NCBI RefSeq assembly: GCF_017357385.1
Contig: NZ_CP071633.1
Coordinates: 744,001-808,000 of the forward strand
Length of the DNA stretch: 64,000 nucleotides
Reading direction: 5' to 3'
DNA from: Rhizobium sp. NZLR1
GTDB lineage: Bacteria > Pseudomonadota > Alphaproteobacteria > Rhizobiales > Rhizobiaceae
A program made the translations under genes and the position numbers. The notes below the pieces were generated by a model. That model was given only the letters and a program-made list of their open reading frames with translations. It did not search any database and was not told where the DNA came from. Positions 34,871 to 43,089 of the stretch are shown in pieces; positions within the stretch are counted from its first letter, which is position 1; the number at the start of each line of letters is the position of its first letter.

Positions 34871-35965
34871 ATGAACACTACATCTGTCGACAACGCCGCC
34901 CTCCTGACGACGATCGATCGGGTGGCGACGGCTTTCAGCCGGCTCAGAGGCATCAAGGAAGGTCTGGTGACCGGAAGCTCCACCTCCGGGATCCAGTTCG
35001 ACGAATGGGACTGGGAAGTCGGCGTCGGCCTCTACGGCTTCCTGCGGCGGGCCATATCCACCAATGACCGGAAGGCGCTGGAGGAGCTCGTCGCCTGGTA
35101 TGCCGGCCAGATCGAACGCGGTCTGCCGCCGCGCCAGATCAACAGCACGGCGCCGATGCTGCCGCTGGCGATCCTCGTCCAGCATGTCGACCGTCCGGAT
35201 TTTCGCGCGCTCGTCGAGGACTGGGCCGATTGGCTGGTCAAGGAATTGCCGAAGACCGAGGAGGGCGGCTTTCAGCACGTCGTCAAGGAGCGCCTCAACG
35301 ACGGCGAATTGTGGGACGATACGCTGTTCATGGCCTGCCTGTTTCTCGCCCGAGCCGGCGTGCTCTGCGAGCGCAACGATTGGATCGACGAGGCCGTCTA
35401 TCAGTTCGTGATCCACACCCGCTACCTCTCCGATCCGGTGAGCGGTCTCTGGTATCACGGCTGGACCTTCAACGGCCGGCACAATTTCGCCAATGCCTTC
35501 TGGGCGCGCGGCAATGCCTGGATCACCGTCGCCATTCCCGAGCTCTTCGATCTGGTTCCGACGCTTGGCGAAAAGGACCGGCGGTTCCTTTCGAACGTTC
35601 TCGTCAGCCAGGTGCGCTCGCTGAAGGAGTACCAGAGGCCGGACGGGATGTTCACGACCCTTCTGGACGACCCCTGGTCGCCGCTGGAAACCTCGGCCAC
35701 GGCTGGCATTGCCTATGGCATATTGCGCGCCGTCGATGCCGGCATTCTCGACGATAGCGATAAGGCTTATGCGGAGCGCGCGCTTGCGGCGGTGCTGGCG
35801 CAGATCGACGAAGAAGGCATCGTTCACGGCGTCTCGGACGGCACGCCGATGGGCCATGACCTCGATTTCTACCGGCGCATCCCGAACGTGCCGACGCCTT
35901 ACGGCCAGGCGCTGACCATGCTGCTGCTGACCGAAGTCATCCTCGAAAACGGTCGTCGCCAATGA
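34871..35965 (+). CDS. Glycoside hydrolase family 105, unsaturated galacturonyl/rhamnogalacturonyl hydrolase
   Basis: A 364-residue cytosolic alpha/alpha-barrel enzyme related to YteR/YesR. It removes 4,5-unsaturated galacturonic acid from the non-reducing end of pectin-lyase products by hydration. Family features are DEWDWEVGVGLYGFLRR, GGFQHVV, GELWDDTLFMACLFLARAG (containing the likely catalytic Asp) and FWARGNAW. It begins 16 bases after the 840-residue gene and overlaps the GH28 gene by four bases (ATGA). No signal peptide. Confidence 0.92.
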   Translation: MNTTSVDNAALLTTIDRVATAFSRLRGIKEGLVTGSSTSGIQFDEWDWEVGVGLYGFLRRAISTNDRKALEELVAWYAGQIERGLPPRQINSTAPMLPLAILVQHVDRPDFRALVEDWADWLVKELPKTEEGGFQHVVKERLNDGELWDDTLFMACLFLARAGVLCERNDWIDEAVYQFVIHTRYLSDPVSGLWYHGWTFNGRHNFANAFWARGNAWITVAIPELFDLVPTLGEKDRRFLSNVLVSQVRSLKEYQRPDGMFTTLLDDPWSPLETSATAGIAYGILRAVDAGILDDSDKAYAERALAAVLAQIDEEGIVHGVSDGTPMGHDLDFYRRIPNVPTPYGQALTMLLLTEVILENGRRQ

Positions 35966-37326
35966 GCGCTGTATCTCTCGTCGCGATTGAGGCGGTCGAT
36001 GGCGACAACACGGCCCGCCTTCAGGCGGCGATCGATGCTCTATCGGCTTCCGGCGGCGGACGGCTGGAACTGCTTGCAGGCATCCACATCTGCCGGGGGC
36101 TCCGCCTTCGCTCCGGTGTCGATCTTCATCTCGCCGCCGGCGCGATCCTGCGTCCCGTTCCGGATTATAGCGCCTACGCGCATACGATTGTTTCGGTGAT
36201 CGCCGAGAAGTCGGACCGTGGCATGATCGTCGCCAAGGGCGCGCAGCGGATCAGCCTGACGGGGGAAGGGCGTATCGAAGCCGGCGGCGACAGCTTCATC
36301 ATCGGAGATGACGAGACGGTGGGAACTTTCACCCCCGCCGAATTCCGTCCCCGCGTCGTCGTCTTCGAGAGCTGCGACGAGGTCGAGATCAACGCGCTGC
36401 ATATCAGCCGCTCGCCTATGTGGACGCTGCATTTTGTCGATTGCACCGATGTCAGAGTCCGGAACGTGACGATCGACAACGACCGCCGCCTTCCCAATAC
36501 GGACGGCATCGTGCTCGACGCCTGCCGCGGCGCCGTCATCGAGGACTGCACGATATCGACGGCCGATGACGGCATCTGCCTGAAGACCAGTATCGGTCCT
36601 GATGGTGTAGCGATCGGCCGATGCGAAAATATCCTTGTCCGCCGCTGCTCGGTTCAGAGCCTCAGCTGCGCGCTGAAGATCGGCACGGAAACCCATGGCG
36701 ACATCACCAATGTCGCTTTCGAGGATTGCAGTGTCTCATCATCCAACCGGGCGCTCGGCATATTTTCGCGCGACGGCGGCCGGATATCGAACGTCCGGTT
36801 TTCGCGGATCGCGGTAGAGTGCCGCGAAACGCCCGATGGGTTCTGGGGATCCGGGGAGGCGCTGACCGTTAATGTCGTCGACCGTGTCACCGAGCGCCCT
36901 GCGGGCGCCATCGGGAACCTCATCGTCGAGGACGTCAGCGGGCAGATGCAAGGGGCGATCACCGTCATTGCGGCCGCATCGGCCGGCATCCGCAACGTAT
37001 CGCTGAGACGCATCGGCCTAGAACAGCAGCCGGGGCAACTCGGCACCGCTCAATCCTACGACCTGCGCCCGACCAGTGCCGATCTTGCCCCGAAGGTCGA
37101 CGGCGGTGGCCGCGCAAATGCCTGGACGCGCGGCTCGGACGGGCGGGTGATCGGTCTTGAGAATTATCCGGACGGAATGCCGGCCATCTATGTGGCGGGG
37201 GTTGCCGGGATATTGATGAACGAGGTGCGGATCACGAGGCCGACACCGCTGCCGCAAGGCTGGAACGCAATTGACGTCGTCTTCGAAACGGCGGCACCCG
37301 ATGGGAGTGGGGCATGGCAGAACTGA
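35962..37326 (+). CDS. Glycoside hydrolase family 28 (polygalacturonase-like)
   Basis: A 454-residue right-handed beta-helix protein with the GH28 active-site set: NTDGI with D181, DDGI with D202-D203, and THGD with H245, which act as the acid/base group and supporting residues in the inverting cleavage of galacturonan or rhamnogalacturonan. The repeating short strand pattern (VRVRNVTID, AVIEDCTIS, ILVRRCSV, VAFEDCSV) fits the beta helix. There is no signal peptide, so it probably hydrolyses imported oligogalacturonides. It overlaps the GH105 gene by four bases and the ATPase gene by 13 bases. Confidence 0.92.
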   Translation: MSAVSLVAIEAVDGDNTARLQAAIDALSASGGGRLELLAGIHICRGLRLRSGVDLHLAAGAILRPVPDYSAYAHTIVSVIAEKSDRGMIVAKGAQRISLTGEGRIEAGGDSFIIGDDETVGTFTPAEFRPRVVVFESCDEVEINALHISRSPMWTLHFVDCTDVRVRNVTIDNDRRLPNTDGIVLDACRGAVIEDCTISTADDGICLKTSIGPDGVAIGRCENILVRRCSVQSLSCALKIGTETHGDITNVAFEDCSVSSSNRALGIFSRDGGRISNVRFSRIAVECRETPDGFWGSGEALTVNVVDRVTERPAGAIGNLIVEDVSGQMQGAITVIAAASAGIRNVSLRRIGLEQQPGQLGTAQSYDLRPTSADLAPKVDGGGRANAWTRGSDGRVIGLENYPDGMPAIYVAGVAGILMNEVRITRPTPLPQGWNAIDVVFETAAPDGSGAWQN

Positions 37327-38420
37327 AACTTTCCAACGTCAACAAATCGTATGGCTCGGTCAAAGTCCTGCACGACGTCGAACTCGATATCAAGGACGGC
37401 GAGTTCGTTGTCTTCGTCGGTCCGTCGGGATGCGGCAAGTCGACCCTTTTGCGCGTCATCGCTGGCCTCGAAGAGGTCACGTCGGGGGCAATCGCGATCG
37501 GAGGCCGGGACGTCAGCGCACTCTCGCCGGCCGAGCGCAAGATCGCCATGGTCTTCCAGTCCTACGCGCTCTATCCGCATATGAGCGTTCGCAAGAACCT
37601 CGCTTTCGGCCTTGAAAATCTGAAGTTCAAGCGCGCCGAGATCGAGGCGCGCATTGCCGAGGCCGCCAGGATGCTGGCGATCGAACCCTATCTCGACCGG
37701 CGCCCGAAGCAACTTTCGGGCGGCCAGCGCCAACGTGTTGCCATCGGCCGGGCCATCGTGCGCGAACCGGATATTTTTCTCTTCGACGAGCCGTTGTCGA
37801 ATCTCGACGCGGCGCTGCGCGTCCAGACCCGGGCTGAGATCACCAAGCTCCACCGCGAGATCAAGACGACGATGGTCTATGTGACGCATGACCAGGTCGA
37901 GGCGATGACGATGGCCGACAAGATCGTCGTGCTGCGCGCCGGGCGGGTCGAGCAGGTCGGCGCGCCGCTGGAACTCTTCGACAACCCGCGCAATCTCTTC
38001 GTCGCCGGCTTCCTCGGCTCACCGCGCATGAACATCATCAGGGGCAGGGTCTCGGCTATCGGTGAAAGCGGTGTGGCCATCGATGTCGACAACGGCGGCA
38101 AGATCGTCAGCGATGTCGACCCTGCCGGCATCGCGGTCGGGCAGGCCGTTCTTGCCGGTATAAGGCCTGCGCATTTTTCACGCGTCGGAGAGCAAGGACT
38201 GCCATTCGTCGTCCAGTATCACGAGGGCCTCGGCACCGAGACCTATGTCTACGGCAACCTTGCCGGCCACGACGAGCAGATCATCATTCATGAGGCCGGC
38301 CATTTCGCGCCCACGCAAGGCGACCTGATCTCGATCGACGCCGCTCCGGAACGGGTTCATCTGTTCGATCCCGAAAGCGGCCTGGCCTTTGGCCGGCGGC
38401 CCGGACAGGGGAGACGCTGA
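37314..38420 (+). CDS. ABC transporter ATP-binding protein, UgpC/MalK type
   Basis: A 368-residue ATPase with Walker A GPSGCGKST, signature LSGGQRQRVAIGRAIVREP, Walker B IFLFDEPLSNLD and THDQVEAMTMAD, followed by the TOBE regulatory domain (LAGIRPAHFSRVGEQG). Its 5' end overlaps the GH28 gene by 13 bases, showing tight coupling. It drives the cluster 3 importer and is a paralogue of 5577-6686. Confidence 0.95.
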   Translation: MAELKLSNVNKSYGSVKVLHDVELDIKDGEFVVFVGPSGCGKSTLLRVIAGLEEVTSGAIAIGGRDVSALSPAERKIAMVFQSYALYPHMSVRKNLAFGLENLKFKRAEIEARIAEAARMLAIEPYLDRRPKQLSGGQRQRVAIGRAIVREPDIFLFDEPLSNLDAALRVQTRAEITKLHREIKTTMVYVTHDQVEAMTMADKIVVLRAGRVEQVGAPLELFDNPRNLFVAGFLGSPRMNIIRGRVSAIGESGVAIDVDNGGKIVSDVDPAGIAVGQAVLAGIRPAHFSRVGEQGLPFVVQYHEGLGTETYVYGNLAGHDEQIIIHEAGHFAPTQGDLISIDAAPERVHLFDPESGLAFGRRPGQGRR

Positions 38421-38422
38421 AG

Positions 38423-39418
38423 ATGGCGGCGCTCAAAGCAGGTGCATTGCTGTCGCAGACAGGAGAAACGGCAATGAGGGTGGTCGAAGCCCCGATTAAT
38501 GTGATTGAACGCATCTTCGGCCGCAAGCGCATGCCATGGCTGTTCCTGGCGCCGAACCTCGTTCTGTTCGCGATCTTCACGTTCCTTCCGATCGCGATTG
38601 CAGTGGGTTACGCCTTCACCGGCGGCACCAATCTTTTCGTGTCGGAGCGGCCCTTCGTCGGCCTGGACAATTTCCGGACGCTGCTTTCCTGCGGCAATTA
38701 CCTGCAGCCGGGAACCTGCCAGGAATCGCTGTTCTGGACGGCGGTGTGGAATACGCTCTGGTTCGTGTCGTTCAACGTCGTCGCCACATTGCTGGTGGCG
38801 CTGATCACCGCGCTGATCCTCAACCGGGCGATTTTTGCGCGCGGCTTCTTCAGGGCGATGTTCTTCTATCCCGTCTTGCTGTCGCCCGTCGTCATCGGCC
38901 TGATCTGGAAATGGTTCCTCGATCGCAACGGGCTGCTGAACGCCTTCTTTCAGATGATCGGCGTTCCCCCGGAGATTTTCCTGCTGGATGTCGGCTGGTC
39001 GCGTTTCTTCGTCGTCGTGGTGTCGGTCTGGTTCCATATGGGCTTTTACACGCTCATCCTGCTCGCCGGCCTCCAGGCGATCCCGAAGGAACTCTACGAA
39101 GCAGCCTCCATCGACGCCGCTTCGCCGCGCCGCACGCTTTTCAGGATCACGCTTCCGCTGTTGGCCCCGAACCTGCTGGTCGTCTTCATCCTTCTGATGA
39201 TCAAATCCGTGCAAATCTTCGATGAGGCGTGGGTTCTGACCAACGGCGGTGGCGCGGGCACGGCCAACAGCTTCATCGTCCAATACATCTACCAGATGGC
39301 GTTCAGCAGCGACCTTCGCCTCTTCGGACTTGCGTCGGCCGCATCGGTTCTCATGGGACTGGTGCTTCTGGTTCTCACCCTCATACAGCTGCGCCTCGGC
39401 AAGCGAATGGAGTCCTGA
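38423..39418 (+). CDS. Carbohydrate ABC transporter permease (MalF/UgpA type)
   Basis: A 331-residue inner-membrane permease with helices starting at WLFLAPNLVLFAIFTFLPI and the EAA loop ELYEAASIDAASPRRTLFRI. Starts at 38423 (GGAG nine bases upstream) or 38474 (MRVVEAP, AGGAGAAA upstream); the longer form is given. The loop near residues 80-105 contains two cysteines (SCGNYLQPGTCQES), which could form a periplasmic disulfide. It follows the ATPase gene directly. Confidence 0.9.
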   Translation: MAALKAGALLSQTGETAMRVVEAPINVIERIFGRKRMPWLFLAPNLVLFAIFTFLPIAIAVGYAFTGGTNLFVSERPFVGLDNFRTLLSCGNYLQPGTCQESLFWTAVWNTLWFVSFNVVATLLVALITALILNRAIFARGFFRAMFFYPVLLSPVVIGLIWKWFLDRNGLLNAFFQMIGVPPEIFLLDVGWSRFFVVVVSVWFHMGFYTLILLAGLQAIPKELYEAASIDAASPRRTLFRITLPLLAPNLLVVFILLMIKSVQIFDEAWVLTNGGGAGTANSFIVQYIYQMAFSSDLRLFGLASAASVLMGLVLLVLTLIQLRLGKRMES

Positions 39419-39419
39419 G

Positions 39420-40478
39420 ATGACCAGCTCTATGAACCCGATCAGCTTCATGACGCGCACGCGCCGGGCCGGACGCATAGACATCACCGATATTCTGTCA
39501 TGGGTCTGGCTGATCGGTGGAACGCTGGCGGTGCTCGTTCCCGTCGTCTGGGCGGGCCTCTCTTCGCTGAAGCCGGCGGCCGAGATCACCCGTTTTCCGC
39601 CGACGTTGCTTCCGCGCGCCGCCGTGGAGCAGACGGTGCCCGGCTTCGACAAGCCGCTCAGTCTCTGGCAGGTCACTATCGACGGTCAGCAGCGCGAAAT
39701 GGCCATGGTGCGGCGCATCGGCCTCAAGGCGCAAGTGGTCGATCCGGCAAATCCGGGACCACCGGTCAGCGTCGACGTGAAGGGGATGACGCCGGTGCAG
39801 CATCTGACTATTGCCACCGAGAACTACACCGATCCGCTGACGCGCTTCAACTTCCTGACCTTCCTCAAGAATTCGGTGTTCGTCACGGTGGTTGCGACGC
39901 TGCTGACCCTCGTCGTCAATGCGATGGCGGCTTTTGCGCTGTCGAAATACAAATTTCGTGGCGACACAACTGTTTTCGTCATCATCATTTCAACCTTGAT
40001 GATCCCGCTCGCCGTCGTCATGGTTCCGGCCTATCTCGTCATCGTCGGGGTCGGGCTTGCCGACAACCTCTGGGGTGTCATCCTGCCGACAGTCGCCTCT
40101 CCGACGGCCGTCTTCCTGCTGCGGCAATATATGCTGACCATACCCGATGAGCTGATCGAGGCGGCGCGCGTCGACGCGGCGAGCGAATTCTGCATTTTCT
40201 GGAGCATCATCCTGCCGCTGACGGCGCCGGCGCTGGCAGTGCTGGCGATCTTTTCGGTGCTCTGGCGCTGGAACGATTTCCTCTGGCCGCTCATCGTCCT
40301 CAACAGCCGCGAGAATTTCACGCTGCAGGTCGGTCTCAACGCATTTCAGGGAGAGTTCTCGGTGCAGTGGCACTATATCCTGGCGATGACCTTCCTCAGT
40401 CTGCTGCCTGTCACTATCGTGTTCCTGTTCCTGCAGAAATACATCACCACCGGCATCGCCGGAACAGGGATGAAGTGA
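39420..40478 (+). CDS. Carbohydrate ABC transporter permease (MalG type) with enlarged periplasmic loop
   Basis: A 352-residue permease, longer than the usual 275-295. Helix 1 is VWLIGGTLAVLVPVVWAGLS; the next hydrophobic segment (FLTFLKNSVFVTVVATLL) comes only after about 90 residues that include VPGFDKPLSLWQVTIDGQQ and MAMVRRIGLKAQVVD, a beta-like insert. The EAA loop is ELIEAARVDAASEFCIFWSI and the end is TGIAGTGMK. Starts at 39420, two bases after the previous stop. The insert may form a docking or substrate-gating element. Confidence 0.92.
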   Translation: MTSSMNPISFMTRTRRAGRIDITDILSWVWLIGGTLAVLVPVVWAGLSSLKPAAEITRFPPTLLPRAAVEQTVPGFDKPLSLWQVTIDGQQREMAMVRRIGLKAQVVDPANPGPPVSVDVKGMTPVQHLTIATENYTDPLTRFNFLTFLKNSVFVTVVATLLTLVVNAMAAFALSKYKFRGDTTVFVIIISTLMIPLAVVMVPAYLVIVGVGLADNLWGVILPTVASPTAVFLLRQYMLTIPDELIEAARVDAASEFCIFWSIILPLTAPALAVLAIFSVLWRWNDFLWPLIVLNSRENFTLQVGLNAFQGEFSVQWHYILAMTFLSLLPVTIVFLFLQKYITTGIAGTGMK

Positions 40479-40543
40479 AGGGCGAGGCGTGGAAATAGAC
40501 CTGCGCCCAACATCGAAGAACCATACCCGTACCTCCCGGCTGA

Positions 40544-40579
40544 AGCGTGTCGCATCGAACGTGATTCATGCGGTGCGCT
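40544..40579 (+). repeat. Intergenic hairpin element, copy B
   Basis: AGCGTGTCGCAT (40544-40555) pairs with ATGCGGTGCGCT (40568-40579), using three consecutive G-U pairs, so the structure is stable only in plus-strand RNA. It is 65 bases past the permease stop and shares its left arm with the element at 24530. It may act as terminator or be a dispersed repeat. Confidence 0.4.
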
Positions 40580-40642
40580 TTGGCCGTTGGTTTGGTCATG
40601 GTTCCGAAGGTCTGCGTCATCCAGGCACTGCTGGCAAAGGTA

Positions 40643-41794
40643 TCACAAAACAGTTTCAAATAGCGGGATCAAGGCCGCGCCGATTGCGCCTGGGGCATCG
40701 ATGATCTGTGCCACCGCAAGGCTGGGAACGTCGCGCAACACGCCGTGCCGAGGCAGATTGTTGAATTCGGTCCGTTCGATAAGCATTCTCGCGAGTGAAT
40801 GCGGAAGCTCGCCGCCAAGGACGATCAGTGCCGGGTCGAATATCGCGCTGATCGCATTGATGGCGCGATTGTGGGCCGGAGTGACGCGGTCGACCCATTC
40901 GCGAACGCCATCCCAATCCACCAGGTTTTCGTTCTTCAGATCCTTGAGGGTCAAGTCGGAGCGACCTTTGCTGCGTAGGTATTCAAGCAATTGGCCGAGT
41001 GCAGGACGGTCGCCGTAATCCTGACGCGCGAAGAGAACGGAGAATTCACCGGCGTTACCGAAACTGCCGCGAAACGGCATGCCCCCGGAAACCAGGCCGC
41101 CGCCATAGCCATGAAGATGAGCGATATAAGCGAAATCCGCGGCATCACGGCCAACGCCGAAGATCGCTTCCGCCAAAGCTGCGGTCCTGGTGGCATTGTC
41201 TGCCCAGACCGGCAAGCCGAGCTGCTTCCCAAGCAAAGGCGCTAGGTCGATCAATGACCAATGAGCGAGCGGCAGAGGACAATTGAAGGCCGTTTCCAGC
41301 ATACGGTGGCCGGCGACCGCCAGGCCGACGCCGAGAATGTCGCGGCGTTTGGCGCCCCGGCGAGCCAGAATGTCTTCGACCGCCGCTTCGATCTGTTCCA
41401 GCTCAGCCGACAGCGAAGTGCCCGCCTGCTGGATTTCCAAGTTTTCCAATGGTTCCCCAAAGCCCATGAGGCAAAGGCCGATCGAGCCGACGTTGACGGA
41501 GATTCCAAGTGTCAGACACCAGTCCTTTCGAAGGGTCAGCTCCGGGCTGGGCGGACCTGACCGTCGGCCTTCAGAATGCGAAAAGGCGATCATTCCTCGC
41601 TCATGAAGCCGTGCGACGATCCTGTGCAGGGATTGCTGGGTGAGATCGAGCGGCTCGGTCAGGTCGGAGCGCTCGATCCCTGGGGATTTCCAGATCAGCC
41701 GCAAGAGGTCCCGTTCGTTGCGGGACGCCACTCGGGCCGGTTGTGCATCGCGCAAAAAATGCGCGGCAACATGTTTTAGCGGATCATACTTCAT
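40643..41794 (-). CDS. ROK-family transcriptional regulator
   Basis: A 383-residue protein with an N-terminal winged helix (NERDLLRLIWKSPGIERSDL, then TQQSLHRIVARLHERGMI) and a ROK sugar-kinase-like domain (LGVGLAVAGHR, WADNATRTAALAEAIFG, GYGGGLVSGG and GSFGNAGEFS). NagC/XylR-type ROK repressors bind a sugar or sugar phosphate in this domain. The usual Cys zinc cluster of active ROK kinases is not visible, supporting a pure regulator. Convergent with the pectin operon and divergent from the AraC gene; ATG 41794 lacks a clear ribosome site. Possible regulator of cluster 3. Confidence 0.87.
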   Translation of the reverse strand: MKYDPLKHVAAHFLRDAQPARVASRNERDLLRLIWKSPGIERSDLTEPLDLTQQSLHRIVARLHERGMIAFSHSEGRRSGPPSPELTLRKDWCLTLGISVNVGSIGLCLMGFGEPLENLEIQQAGTSLSAELEQIEAAVEDILARRGAKRRDILGVGLAVAGHRMLETAFNCPLPLAHWSLIDLAPLLGKQLGLPVWADNATRTAALAEAIFGVGRDAADFAYIAHLHGYGGGLVSGGMPFRGSFGNAGEFSVLFARQDYGDRPALGQLLEYLRSKGRSDLTLKDLKNENLVDWDGVREWVDRVTPAHNRAINAISAIFDPALIVLGGELPHSLARMLIERTEFNNLPRHGVLRDVPSLAVAQIIDAPGAIGAALIPLFETVL

Positions 41795-41813
41795 TTGCAG
41801 TTCGTTTTGATTT

Positions 41814-41826
41814 ACACTGTGAGTGT
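41814..41826. promoter_or_regulatory. Palindrome between the ROK and AraC genes
   Basis: ACACTGTGAGTGT: arms ACACT and AGTGT around GTG, extended imperfectly outward by TT and AA. It is 20 bases upstream of the ROK start and could be an auto-operator. Confidence 0.4.
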
Positions 41827-41863
41827 GAAGCAGATTGCAGGTGCATGTTGCTTCTGTCAAATG

Positions 41864-41880
41864 AGGGGATTCGATCCCCT
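41864..41880. repeat. Perfect hairpin in the ROK/AraC intergenic region
   Basis: AGGGGAT and ATCCCCT pair perfectly around TCG. Purpose unknown; it may be an operator half-set or mRNA leader structure for the AraC gene. The remaining 266-base gap shows no gene. Confidence 0.4.
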
Positions 41881-42060
41881 GTTTGCCGAGCTTGCTTACC
41901 TCATCAAGATTGGCCAAGCCAGCCGAGATGAGTGCATTTCAGGGACTCGAAGAGCGGGTCCGTGCGTTTGGAGGAACCCATTCGCCATCACTGCAAGCTC
42001 GAGCGAGATGGAACGCTCGGCCTTGCGGCAGGCGGGTGCTGAAAGAGAGGATCGAGCAAC

Positions 42061-43089
42061 ATGATTTCCTCGCGATACGAGAATACGGCGCGCGCTCCTG
42101 AGCGCGAGAATTATGGGTTCGCACCGATGCATCAAGGCCGCGACTTCGAGTCGATGGTTCAAACACTGTCGGCGGGTTATGGGGTTTTCGCCGCACAGCC
42201 GCTAGGCAACGATCGAATCTTCCCCTGGGCGGCAGACTTGAGAAGAGGCAATGGATTTACGGTTCTTCACTCCGTCTTTCAAAGTTCTTGGACAGTTCGA
42301 ACGCTCAATGAGACGCCGCAACACCTTGCCTTCTACCTTCCGCATACCGGATCTTTTCGGGTGTCCATTGGAAAAAGGTCGGTTGAAAGTGGAGCGGGTC
42401 ACCTTCTCATGGCCAATAATCATGAGGCCGATGATCGTTTCGTCCAAGGTCCGCACACTTCGGATGTACTCTTCCTCGACTGGGGAGTCGTGAAGCGAAT
42501 GCTCGTTTCACTTATGGAAACACCGCTCTCCGAGTCGCTCGACCTTGAGCCCGTTCTGGATCTTGCGACACAGTCGGGCCAGCTTATCGGCAATTTGGTA
42601 CAGACAATCGTCCAGGGTATGCGCAACGGCGGTCCGCTTTTGTCCTCCCCTCTCGCCATGGCGACGATGAGCGAGACCCTCGCTCACCTCGTGATCCGAT
42701 TTGGCCACCACCGCCTTTCAGGTCAAATGGAAAAAAAGAAAATATCGCTGGTTGCGCCTTGGCATGTCCGACGGGCCATCGACTATATGCATGCCAAGAT
42801 CGCCGAGCCTCTCACCATGGCGATGGTTGCGGATAATGTCGGCGTTTCACTTCGCGCGCTGCAGACGGGATTCAAAGCTTTCAGGGGGACTTCTCCGGCC
42901 TGTTATCTGCGCTCCATCCGGCTGCAGGCAGCCCGCGAACAACTGCGGGATCCAACAAACCAACGATCCGTCCGCGAGATCTGCGCGATATGGGGTTTTG
43001 CGCATGCGGGCAGGTTTTCCATCATCTACCGCGGCACCTTTGGCGAGAGCCCGCGGGATACGCGACTGCGGGCAGAGCGTTTGCGTTAA
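42061..43089 (+). CDS. AraC-family transcriptional regulator
   Basis: A 342-residue regulator. The C-terminal double helix-turn-helix (HVRRAIDYMHAKIAEPLTMA, VADNVGVSLRALQTGFKAF, REICAIWGFAHAGRFSIIYR) is typical AraC; the N-terminal ~200 residues match the AraC-binding-2 (XylS/FeaR-like) type with YLPHTGSFRVSIGKR. The ATG has AGAGGA upstream with long spacing. Its stop codon overlaps the convergent LacI gene stop by four bases. The target is unknown. Confidence 0.9.
   Translation: MISSRYENTARAPERENYGFAPMHQGRDFESMVQTLSAGYGVFAAQPLGNDRIFPWAADLRRGNGFTVLHSVFQSSWTVRTLNETPQHLAFYLPHTGSFRVSIGKRSVESGAGHLLMANNHEADDRFVQGPHTSDVLFLDWGVVKRMLVSLMETPLSESLDLEPVLDLATQSGQLIGNLVQTIVQGMRNGGPLLSSPLAMATMSETLAHLVIRFGHHRLSGQMEKKKISLVAPWHVRRAIDYMHAKIAEPLTMAMVADNVGVSLRALQTGFKAFRGTSPACYLRSIRLQAAREQLRDPTNQRSVREICAIWGFAHAGRFSIIYRGTFGESPRDTRLRAERLR

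Noticed and set aside
32980..34983. 667-codon minus-strand frame opposite the 840-residue gene
   Set aside because: Antisense shadow of a GC-rich gene with no recognisable domain; the plus frame has a good ribosome site and operon overlap logic.
38357..39676. 439-codon minus-strand frame opposite the permease genes
   Set aside because: Highly charged, repeat-like composition typical of antisense frames to membrane proteins; no start signal.
41864..41880. Possible tRNA T-arm (GGGGATTCGATCCCC)
   Set aside because: The loop is only three bases and no acceptor, D or anticodon arm can be folded around it.
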